Origin: Chrysogorgia sp. JL179-B06
Lineage: Eukaryota; Cnidaria; Anthozoa; Scleralcyonacea; Chrysogorgiidae
Length of the DNA: 64,000 bases
Reading direction: 5' to 3'
NCBI GenBank assembly: GCA_035772405.1
Contig: JAYKKM010000504.1
Coordinates: 1,300,001 to 1,364,000 of the forward strand
Shown: in pieces, positions 54,262 to 64,000 of the stretch
How the letters are laid out: each line of letters begins with the position of its first letter
How positions within the stretch are numbered: the stretch's first letter is position 1
Made by a program: the position numbers and the translations under genes
Notes under the pieces: model-generated
What the model saw: only the letters and a program-made list of their open reading frames with translations
Told to the model about the DNA's origin: nothing
Database searches by the model: none

Positions 54262-56609
54262 CACTGTAAAAACGAAATGGTTATTTCAAGCAAAAAAAAA
54301 TGGTTGAAATGTGGATCTGAGAACAACAGTATTTAAATGGTTACATTTAAATACTGTTATAATGTAAATACATTACATGTATTTAAATGGTACCATATTT
54401 AAATGGTACCATTGTGAATTGTTGTAACGACCAATTTCCAATAGTAGATTTAACCATTTTATTTTAGTAGAAATGATCAATTATAATGGGTGTATATGAC
54501 CAATTAGATTTGACTTGACCCGGCTAGTCTTTCAAATATTTTGGTAATGAGAGCATAATTTTGATGAACTCATCATTTTTTTTTACTAATGTCAAAAAAT
54601 TCCTGGATCCGCCCCTGTTTACTATTGAGAAGAATTAATGAACAATCACACACATGTTTGGCGAAATATTCATAATACCACAAGTGCGAAGCATACGCGA
54701 ATTCATAGTTTACAAAATTTTACTACGAAGCGGAAAAACTGATGTTTGTAAATATTAAAATCCAACATCCCGGATGTAATTTTTTACTAGCCAAGGGTAT
54801 TTACAAAAAATACCACAATAAAAAAATTTAAACACCCCTAGTAAAAAAATTTAAGTTTAATATTGATGACATTAGCCAATCAGGAATGAGTAAAATTGAT
54901 TGAAATGGTATTTGCTGCCTATGGCAGCATACCAGTCTTGACTTGGGTTGCTGTGTCCTTGTGCCCAGATCTCTTTGCGGACCTATGTACAGTATATAGT
55001 CAATGAAATCTCGATTTGTGTAAATTGCCCTCTGTTGAGATGTTCAGTTTTGTGACGTAGAAGTTTTATCATGTGTATTAAATTTCCTGCCTTTCGCTGT
55101 TCAGAACTTGTCAACGCTGTGAAGTTTGAACGATCTGTTCTGCCTTCAGTGAGGAAGTATAAGACGACTAAGATTATGTGTACTGTACTTAATTTTTCTT
55201 GTTGAATGCTCACTAAACAGAAAATATGGCTCAGTGACTGCGAGGTATCTGTGATTTCTTGCCATCACAGCATCACTTGTCATGGGCTAAATATATCATG
55301 ATATCAAATTGTTCTGTTTGTGAATACAGTTTTCCTTCTATTTTAGGTGTATATTGAGTTCATATACTTAATGCAATGTCTGGTAGCAACAAAATAATAA
55401 TGAACAGTTTGTCTCAATATAAATGCAGTATCACTTCCTTCAACAAGGAAACTAAAAGAGACATGTTTTTTCTTTACTGTGAATTAAAGCATATGAATAC
55501 ACCATCTCCTCAATCTTTGGCACTACGTCTATTTATGCTATGATCACATACAACTACAAACATCTAACTTGGATTTGAGGAAATAATTATCTACAGTGGT
55601 TTCTACAATTGATTTGTGCACAAAGCTGTAAAACTACATATGTAATAAACTGTACATCATGGAATTATTTACCTCAACTTTGTGAAAACTCAGTGGACAA
55701 TGGAAATTATTTGTTTGCAAGTTCTTTGGGAAAATAAAATACAGTAGTTGCAGTGGTGTATTCCCAAACGACAACTACATTATATGTGGAGTCGTGCACA
55801 TGTGCAATGAACTAATACATCACAGAGAGTATTGCATTCTCAACAAGAACTCCAATAAAAGTTAGACAATATAAACAATGGATCAACAATACCAGAAACA
55901 TCTGTTACATACCATTTCTGTTTTTTATTTTGTCAGTGCTTTGCTTTGCCATCACATATCAGACACTTGCAATTCCACTGACAGTTTTACCACAGTACTA
56001 AAGAAGCATGCTTTATAGTGGCAGTGATTTATCGGAAATTTGTTTACCAAACGTCAAACATAGTCATAATTTATGAATACTGTGTTGCAGTCAAATTCAA
56101 AAGCCTTGCCAATTATATTCAGACAAGTGATAGTTATTTGTAATTTAAGTCTGCTGTATTTAAATATAATAAAATAATTGAAAACAATGTGTACATACTA
56201 CAGTATGTCTGTTACAATTTATATAGTCAATCACAGGGTTCATTTTGGAAATTTTATCAAAAATGGCTTCCGATGGCTTTTGAGGCAGCACTTCCCTTGC
56301 GATAGTAACTTATAGTATAATGTATATAATATTAACTTAAAATAAACTTAAAATAAAATGTATTTTGTTAAATTGACCATTATGTATTGTTTAAGGTTTT
56401 AACCAATTTAAACCTGGTTATTTAAACCAATTCCATTTGGTTGTACTAAGCCACTTGTTATTATTGGTTACATTAATCATTGTTTTTTGGTTGAAACCAC
56501 CAATTTACATTGATTAATATTTAACCAATTTTATGTGGGTTGTTTCTACCAATGTTATTTGGTTATAACCAATTTAAATGGTTGAAATAACCATTCCGTT
56601 TTTACAGTG
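54262..56609. mobile_element. CACTG-ended DNA transposon-like element, non-autonomous
   Basis: Inverted ends CACTGTAAAAACGAAATGGT and (complement) CACTGTAAAAACGGAATGGT extend over 28 bp with one mismatch. CA flanks both ends. Inside each end are many short repeats of the type AACCATTT, AACCAATTT and AAATGGTT in both orientations (54270-54480 and 56330-56600), resembling subterminal transposase-binding arrays. CACTG ends occur in EnSpm/CACTA-type elements, but the superfamily is not proven. No transposase is present. The middle is occupied by the Helentron-like element 54913-56315. Confidence 0.7.
54913..56315 (+). mobile_element. Helentron-like element V3, non-autonomous
   Basis: Begins TGCTGCCTATGGCAGCA (perfect palindromic start) and ends GGCAGCACTTCCCTTGCGATAGTAACTTATAG, followed by T. 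It shares interior blocks with V2 (AATATGGCTCAGTGACTGCGAGGTAT near 55222/24280, and ATCAAATTGTT near 55306/24357). No protein-coding frame is present. Confidence 0.6.
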
Positions 56610-57594
56610 CATATGTCAACAAGGTTTACATAGGCAAAATGAACATTATTCGGGAAATCTCTTTACTCGTGTTACCATTTTAAAATGTTCCATCGGAAGT
56701 TGTTCAAGGCCAACATGGTCTGTAATATTCAAGCACTGCTTGCTTTTGAGCGAGTAATTTCGCTGCGGTATCACAGTATAAATCAGTTGTCGTTTCACAT
56801 GGTTTGTCCGCAGCGCTCCAAATAGGCTATGTGTCGAAATTTCTATGCGGCTTTGAGCCAGACGAATAACGTTTATCGCAGATGTTCCAGCGGTTTTATG
56901 TTGAAATAATCGTACATTTCGATTATCTAGTTATCGCAATACTTCATCCTAAATATCCATTGCGGTATTCAGTCATGAAGTTGGACAATATTAGGGACCT
57001 TAAGATCAACGTTGGCAACCTAGGACGGCGACCTTGTTCAAACAAAAGAATCTTTATGCGAAACAAAAATAATGAATACATTTTATTCCCAAGAGTATAA
57101 TCTCAACGCCGTGCTCGTTCTGTTTACAACGCTACTGAGAACATTTTCACGTCTTTAGGGCGACGGTAACTCGCGGAGAGATGAGAGCTGTTTCTTAAGA
57201 CTGACTTAAACCCCCCACACTACAATCGTTTTAGAAATATTGAAGTGTTTTGGAGATCATGAAACAAACTTTGAGTATTTAATATTTAAGCCAATCGACG
57301 ACGATTTCATTCAAATACTAAAATTTGTATTGCTTTAACTGCCGTCGCCGTCGCAATTTTCCCTTTCGTAAACGGTCGTTACCATCCCAGCTCTCATAGA
57401 ATGTTGGGTAAGCGGAGTAAAATTGCTCGTCGTCCCAAGGTTCCCGCATATACTTTATTTCGCGGCTCCTCGTGTTCTTTCATAATATTTCTATCTAAAA
57501 AGCGAACAAGTATCTATATGGCGAGTTCTTTAAAAAAACAAATTAAACTGCAAACCCGAAACAATCAAGAGGCAGATTTGGAGCCGAAGTCTAT
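56610..57594. other. Non-coding stretch with an inverted repeat partner at 60.1 kb
   Basis: The part 57340-57450 (CGTAAACGGTCGTTACCATC, GAATGNTGGGTAAGCGGAGT type sequence) is inverted at 60120-60245. A 66-codon frame, 57401-57601, and a 72-codon frame, 56882-57100, are not recognised and lack splice context. Confidence 0.5.
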
Positions 57595-57748
57595 GAAATA
57601 GTGTGTAAGTTGTCCAACGTTTCGAGCAGCCCTTCGTCAGAGAGTAAAACGTGAAGTGAAATAATAACTGAGTGATTATTTCACTTTATGTTTCACTCTC
57701 TGACGAAGGGCCTTCGCTCGAAACGTTAGACAACTTACACACTATTTC
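57595..57748. mobile_element. Palindromic element with GAAATAGTGTGTAAGTTGT ends
   Basis: The arms 57595-57670 and 57676-57748 pair almost throughout, including ACGTTTCGAGC and CCCTTCGTCAGAGAGT. The loop is short. Similar phrases occur near Penelope-like element termini, but no link is shown here. Confidence 0.6.
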
Positions 57749-58080
57749 GGCAGGACACCAACCTTTTTATACATTTTGATTTGTATTTCTACACTGCCTA
57801 CGCAGCACAACACGTTTTATCACCTATTGCTAAAAACTGAAAAGCATCTGTGACTATTGATTTAATTGATTTTGCCCATAAAAAAAGATCTAATAATTCT
57901 ACAATTTTTAAATAACATTAGGGCTAGGGGCCTACTAGAAACCTTAATAGGCTTTTTACTTAAGACCCCCAGTTATGATTATATAATATATTTAATATTT
58001 ACAGAAAATCAGTTCGAAGAAAATGTTTATAAGTGAAGAAAGAAATTGATTAGATATATATCCATATATGTGTATATATA
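57749..58080. other. AT-rich non-coding stretch
   Basis: Nothing recognised. Confidence 0.4.
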
Positions 58081-59668
58081 CTATAAAAAGACTAGTAAAT
58101 GTGCATATAAAATATAATAGAATAGAATGGGCTGGCAATAATTCAGCAAAACAATGGGAGATTGTTCTACTAAATTCCAGCCAATACTCATATTGGCTAT
58201 TTCAGTTTCTACTTCGTTTTCAGTAAATGGATCAAGAAACAAACTGTCCTTATAGTTATTTGTAAGATATTTATCAAATGTCTTCTCTGGGTTATTAGTA
58301 ATATTTCTAGCTAATTCAGGGCCAATGTTCACAAAATAGTCATTAAAACTATTGGCTATTTTAGTAGGATCCTTTGTTTCTTTTGTATTTTTTCAATAAA
58401 TTCATTAGGTAGTCTCTTATTTTTCCTCCCTCTATTTAGGATTTCATTTAGGGTTCTCCATACCATTTTTGTGTCATGTTTGTATTTTATTAGTTGCTCT
58501 TCATAATAGATTTTCTTTGATACTTTTATTACATGGTTTAGTTTATTTTTATATCTTTTATATAAGTTTTCATTCCTTTTACACGGGTTGTTTAAGTATG
58601 CTTTATAAAGTTTGTTTTTCTTTTTCACTGATTTTTCAATACAATTTGTCATCCATGGGCTTTTAATTTTATTAATATTTTTCCTGATTGGTTTACATTT
58701 TAATGGAAAGTGTGTTTCATAGGCTGTTGTATAAATTTTAGAAAATTATTCAAAGGATTCTGTAGGGTTAGTATTATTAAGAATATTTTCCCATGGTATG
58801 TTTTTGATGGTGTTTGTAAATAATTTAGTATTTGAGTTATTAATTATTCTTTTATAGATTGGATCACTTTGATTAATATTTTCTTTATGGGTGTCTAGAT
58901 TGCACATATGTACTACCGGTAAATGATCTGAAAGATCACTAAAAATAATTCCGTTTGTACTATATTCTAGTTTTTCTATATTATTAGTAAATATATTGTC
59001 AATTAATGTAGCTGTATGTTGTGTAATTCTTGTTGGTTTTGTAATGAGTGGAATATACGAAGATGTAAAAAGCTGTTCAATGAATCGATTCGCATAATCA
59101 CAAGACTCTGATTTAAGTAGATCAATATTGAAATCCCCCATAAGGTAGCATATCTTGTTTTCTTTGTCAATTTTGGCAAGTGTTTCATTCATTGCATTTT
59201 CAAACATTTCAATTTTACCATTTGGAGGTCTGTAAATTACTCCAACAACTATATTTTTCCAACAGTTGTAATTATTTCAATAAATATGGTTTCAATTGCA
59301 TCTCCTACCTTAGGATTTAAATCTTTACGGGTTTTATATTGTATTTGTTTTGTGACATATATACCTACTCCTCCACCTTTTTTATCTGACCTATTTGAAC
59401 TTATATAATCATATTCATTAAGTTTAAAATCCTCTTTATTGATATCATTCAGCCATGTTTCTGTTAAACCAATTACTTGGAAGGGTTTATTTAAGGAATC
59501 GAGTAAGTGTTTGAATGAGTCAAATTTATTTGATATACTTCTTATATTTAAGTGTAGCAATGACCACGAAAATTGACTTGTATGGGTCTTTTTTGCAGTC
59601 TGTTTCTTGAATTCGTTTGGAAGATAATAATCACATCTTATTTCGTTCGTATTGAAAGATTTATCCAA
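58081..59668 (-). pseudogene. APE-type LINE, endonuclease half only
   Basis: Minus strand: an apurinic-like endonuclease with LLHLNIRSISNKFDSF and LTETWLND (59570-59460), GGGVGIYV (near 59360), YLMGDFNIDLL (59150-59118), TLIDNIFTN (near 59005) and SDLSDHLPVV (58945-58916), the expected order of APE motifs. After a linker rich in Lys and Tyr (58652-58356), the protein reaches the start of the RT region (FFxNIGPELA-type block and SLFLDPFTENEVETEI, 58332-58195) and homology is lost near 58160. Frames change near 59240 and there is a stop after TESFE at 58746. Missing the 3' half is unusual for a LINE, so a later deletion or replacement is likely. Confidence 0.85.
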
Positions 59669-60710
<1,042 letters not shown>

Positions 60711-60759
60711 ACCGGAAGTAAATGAGCGAGAACACGCTATCTGATTGGTTACTGAGCTA

Positions 60760-60970
60760 AAAAAAACGTGCATTATAACTCAATAAAGCATAAGCTGACG
60801 TGATTCTTCGCGTAGATTTTGTCGTTTTTGACGGATTTTAAGTAGTTTAAATCACAGAAGGAAGTCAAAGCTAGAATACCTGGATACAAGACAAATCAAG
60901 GTTCTAACACAACAGAATGTTTTAACTGCAACGTTGAGTGCATTTTCATCGCTAAAATCGCCAACGTGTT
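60760..60970. repeat. Fragment of the tandem-unit sequence
   Basis: Matches 28300-28370 and 43270-43420 (AACACAACAGAATGTTTTAACTGC and CATTTTCATCGCTAAAATCGC type phrases), a dispersed piece of the unit outside the tandem pair. Confidence 0.6.
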
Positions 60971-60971
60971 T

Positions 60972-61199
60972 TCAACAAAGGCTTCCTAGAAAGCTTCGTA
61001 TGAAGACTTTTGCTGTCAGGTCAGGAACAATGTCTAGGTGAACTGCTCGTGAAACGCCATATGTGTAGATTACCATGTAGGTCTTTTGCGTAGTTTCTGT
61101 CTGTCTCACATACAGAGGTCCTGCAAAATCCACTCCCCTGTAAATAAATTGATGATCCTTGATGACTCTGAATGCAAGTAAAGTTGGTGAATCAGGTGG
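60972..61199 (-). pseudogene. BEL/Pao-like LTR retrotransposon integrase fragment
   Basis: The minus strand is open for 76 codons. It reads as the N-terminal part of a retroelement integrase core: GVDFAGPLYV, then a VIYTYGVSRAVHLDIV stretch and a DLTAKVFI stretch. GVDFAGP followed by RAVHLE/D is characteristic of BEL/Pao integrases, which insert the DNA copy into the host genome. Both ends are abrupt: at 61199 it joins a Penelope GIY-YIG fragment and at 60972 unit-derived repeat. No LTRs, gag or RT are seen. It is an old fragment without function. Confidence 0.75.
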
Positions 61200-61200
61200 A

Positions 61201-61584
61201 TTGTGTCGTAATGACGTGTCAATTTATATCGGGATGACGGCGAACGAGTTTAAACAGCGATACAGAAACCACCAAAAATCTTTCCGAAATGAGTTGCACG
61301 AGAACGAAACAGATCTATCGAAGTATATTTGGAGACTCAAAAGAAACAAACGTAGCTTCTCTGTAACCTGGTCGATTTTGAGTCATGCAGTATCCTACCA
61401 AAGTGGTGCCAAAATGTGTAACCTTTGCTTGGAAGAAAAATTGCAGCTGGTAAAAGCCGGAAAAAACCGTCTTCTAAACAAGAGGGGTGAAATCGTTTCA
61501 AAATGCCGCCACAAGAACAAATTTATAACAAACAATTTAAAGCGTGCGAGGAAGAAACAGGACACATCAATCAAACATCCATAA
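61201..61584 (+). pseudogene. Penelope-like element C-terminus, GIY-YIG endonuclease
   Basis: The fragment reads SIYIGMTANEFKQRYRNHQK, then NETDLSKYIWRLKRN and CNLCLEEKLQLVKAGKNRLLNKRGEIVSKCRHKNKF, ending at 61584. YIG-x-T, the catalytic Arg, N-H, the L-S-x-Y-x-W motif and the Cys cluster match the GIY-YIG endonuclease of Penelope-like elements. The first half of the motif (GIY) is lost at the junction with the BEL/Pao fragment and the RT is absent, so this is a 5'-truncated copy. Confidence 0.85.
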
Positions 61585-62313
61585 TATCACACCTAACATG
61601 ACATATATAATTGCGGATGAATCAATATTTCTCAGTTGCCTCATGATCGCGTGAAACTCTGAGTATAGCGACACAAGACGTCTTAAGTTCATTATATATT
61701 ATATTCCGCTCTACTTTTTAAGTATTGAGCACTTTTTAACCTTAGCCAAACTTTTATATGGTTTAAAAATTAAACTAAAATTAAACCTAAAAATTAAACC
61801 TAAAAATTAAACCCAAAAATTAAACAGTTTGATATATTTTAATTACTTTTTAATACGTCTCATGAAGCAATGAAATCTTCCCAACACAAGCGTTATAGTT
61901 TAAAGGCTATCATTGTAAGTATCCACTGGAAATCCATAGATTTTCGAATTAATGGGTTATTATCTACAGTATATAAAAAGCTTCAAACAGTAAACGGGCT
62001 AGTGGTTGTTGAGTGTACGTATTTTTAGTTTATATATGTAATACAAATACTGTTTTTTTACGGATTAATTTTTAAAGATATAGCGAGATTACTATATGCA
62101 TCGCTTTGTTTTCGTATCATAAATGCAGAAATCTATATACAACTGAGATAACAACGAGAAAAATCTTTAAGCTAATGTTATTTATATAATCTAAACTTCG
62201 AAGTCCCGGATGCGAATTAAACCAATAATGTTCCGACCGCCTGTTACTTGTCCTACTAGCTATATTTGGATTCAGAAAGCAACGAATTATTAATGATCTG
62301 TTTTTGTTTTTAG
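61585..62313. other. Non-coding stretch with an AATTAAACC minisatellite
   Basis: AAAATTAAACCTA-type units repeat about five times at 61760-61826. A diverged unit end (GGGCTAGTGGTTGTTGAGTG ... TTTTTAG) is at about 61995-62030. The last part is presumed intron: a T-rich tract and TTTTTAG acceptor at 62301-62313. Confidence 0.5.
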
Positions 62314-62400
62314 AGACTCCAAATTACCCGCACCAGGATACTTCCAACCATGGAAACGATAGTAGCGGTTATGGAACTCCCAGGGATAATCTCGGCAAAC
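62314..62400 (+). CDS. Candidate further exon (phase 1 in, phase 1 out)
   Basis: Eighty-seven nucleotides lie between a strong acceptor (CTGTTTTTGTTTTTAG) and a donor (GGCAAAC|GTATGT). With one incoming base the reading is ETPNYPHQDTSNHGNDSSGY then GTPRDNLGK plus one base, a polar, probably disordered stretch. Its phase fits the exon at 18472-18529, about 44 kb upstream. A second frame is also open, so the coding evidence is moderate. It could equally belong to a different gene or be a chance pair of splice-like sites. Confidence 0.3.
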
Positions 62401-62479
62401 GTATGTAATTTTTTGTTGGTTTAATTCAGTTGCAGTACAACTTAATTGTTTTAATCACTTCAGTCGTTTAATCGTGTTC

Positions 62480-63540
62480 TTATCACTCCCGTTGTTTGAT
62501 GGGAATGATCATTAATCCCATGTCCATCCACATCGAAAACACTGACGAAAACATTTCGCAATAGCATGTCGGCTTTGTCAACACCTCCCATGCACTGGTT
62601 GTAATCTTTGATACTATAACACGGCAGGGGAATTGCTGCTTTGAACCACCCTTTTGGGTTCTTTTCACATGGGTGATGTCGGTTCCATGGAAATTGGACA
62701 GAACATAGACAGATTTGTTATCTTCCCATTTGAACATAACAAGGCCTTGTTTTGAAACCCGGTAGTCACACTCGCCTCGCTCACAGTCTTCATCCAAACC
62801 AACAGGTAATGGTTTTCGATTAGTGCGAATTGTACCACAAGCATCTACACCATTTGCTATGAGGTATTACATCAAGGGCACAGTAGTAAAATAATTGTCA
62901 AAGTATACTTGGTGATACATGTTGAACAAGTCAACAGTCATGTTTTGAACAACTAGTTCTCCAAGACCAAATTTTGGACCATCATCATCTTTCTCAACAG
63001 CTTCAGAATTGGCATTGGCAACGTTACCCTAGTAGATCTCAAACTTGCTAATATATACCCATCCATATCAGCTCGTACCCACAATTTGTATCCGCGCTTG
63101 ATCGGTTTCATATACTGCTTTATTGAATGTCTGCCCTTGAACAAGATCATACTTTCATCAATACTCAGCTGTCTCGATACATTGTACAGTTTCACACGTA
63201 ATTACTGTCGACTGCATCGATCAATGGGCGGAGCTTGTACAATTGATCGTGGTTATCACCAGGGATACATGTGTTGTCATTCACATGCAAATTAGATAAT
63301 ATTTGGGCAAACCTATTTCTGGGTAGATGATACAAAAGGGACAGTTAGATCCTGATCACTCTTCCAGTAATCAGTCCATGATGGCAGCTTGTGGTAAGCC
63401 ATCACCAAATTTACGCCATGAAACCCATAAAATTCTACACGGGTATAATGGGTGGGACAGTGCGCTGCCTCTGGTCAGCATAAATGTTTGACTAGAACAA
63501 AATCTGATCAACTATGTCATTGTCAAAAGAAGCTATCCAT
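62480..63540 (-). pseudogene. piggyBac-type transposase, broken
   Basis: Minus-strand fragments follow the piggyBac transposase order: a KLPSWTDYWKSDQDLTVPFV block (63390-63330), LSIDESMILFKGRHSIKQYM then KPIKRGYKLWVRADMDGY (63165-63060), QVYFDNYFTT (near 62920), RGECDYRVSKQGLVMFKW and SNFHGT (62780-62690). piggyBac transposases are RNase-H-like DDD enzymes that insert at TTAA; an Asp of the SIDE block and one of the FDNYFT block are visible. Stops (near 63315 and 62865) and frameshifts (near 62940 and 62640) inactivate it. The C-terminal Cys-rich domain is not seen and no terminal repeats were identified. Confidence 0.8.
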
Positions 63541-64000
63541 CACTGTTCCTAAGAGAGGGTTGGGAGCAGACAAATAATTACAATATGTACAAATTTTTTG
63601 AAATCCATGGATGGATAGATCAATGGATGATATATCTCTCAAGCTAGCTTAACTATCAGGATATGTCATTCAGTGTTTCATTTTGCTGAAATCCCTTGGA
63701 CCCAATAAATATAAATATATATCAATTTACCTTGTGGAAAGCTGAAGTTATGCTTTTGCATTTCTTGATCCTGTTTTTTCCAGCCGCGTCTTGCTATACC
63801 TCAATAAAATTTTTGACTTGTCGTCCACTTAGTTTCTCACTTGCATTATCACAACCTTTCATTAGAAGTTTCTGCAACTCCTTGATCACTGGCATTGTCA
63901 CTGGGACTTAAAAGACCCGTCGGTAAACATAGGGTAAAATTGGTTTGGAAAATTAAACTTTGTGCCAGCCCAAAAATATTGCCCCGGTTCAAATAAAGTT
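63541..64000. other. Flank upstream of the piggyBac-type fragment
   Basis: On the minus strand a LKSGRQVKNF-like frame with one stop (63911-63700) might be the transposase N-terminus or a neighbouring repeat. The evidence is too thin to call. Confidence 0.3.

Noticed and set aside
57676..57748. Hammerhead ribozyme of a Penelope-like element (CTGACGA ... CGAAAC core)
   Set aside because: The conserved core words are present, but stems I and III cannot be closed convincingly with the flanking sequence, and no Penelope ORF is adjacent.

Overview
This is eukaryotic, almost certainly metazoan, DNA. It is AT-rich and repeat-dense, with splice-site-bounded exon candidates, TTAGGG-like interstitial tracts and several classes of animal retroelement. 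The mixture (CR1/L2-like LINEs, LINEs with a restriction-like endonuclease, Penelope-like, BEL/Pao-like, piggyBac-like and Helentron-like elements carrying a 2A-like peptide) would suit a marine invertebrate, perhaps a cnidarian. That placement is inference; no host gene here names the taxon. No rRNA gene, intact tRNA gene, CRISPR array or bacterial-style operon was seen.

Layout. 1-1763: 3' part of a CR1/L2-like LINE entering from the left edge. 1785-5162 and 7217-9492: two diverged copies of one segment, each ending in a short ATG-led exon with a perfect 5' splice donor; the first copy is split by a dead LINE (2670-4056). 9886-12241: 3' fragments of two other LINEs. 12668-17513: SINE-like repeats, MITEs and one minus-strand exon candidate. 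17951-18529: two plus-strand exons whose phases fit the duplicated first exons. 19113-21085: a long (AT)n tract and a decayed Penelope-like RT. 21433-25852: a fold-back element containing a Helentron-like element, small MITEs, and a second Helentron-like element carrying a protein remnant with a DVEENPGP 2A-like motif. 25858-53905: two tandem copies of one large repeat unit, each loaded with minus-strand LINEs inserted at (TAA)n tracts; one of these LINEs (45985-49360) keeps nearly its whole coding frame. 54262-56609: a CACTG-ended DNA-transposon-like element containing a third Helentron-like copy. 56610-62300: fold-backs, an APE-type LINE 5' half, and BEL/Pao and Penelope fragments. 62314-62400: a possible further exon of the plus-strand gene. 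62480-63540: a broken piggyBac-type transposase.

How it fits together. Most of the window behaves as intron or intergenic space that has received nested insertions. The two tandem units act as natural filled-site/empty-site pairs, so the ends and target-site duplications of several elements can be read directly (TTAA at 42301; AGTTATTGG at 41911; AATATACAGTACC around the LINE at 39491-40703). The most novel proposals are a host gene with two alternative first exons (4726-4765 and 9271-9310) feeding exons at 17951 and 18472, and a Helentron-like family with asymmetric inverted ends, one copy of which encodes a 2A-like protein. All identifications come from reading motifs; none was checked by a database search.
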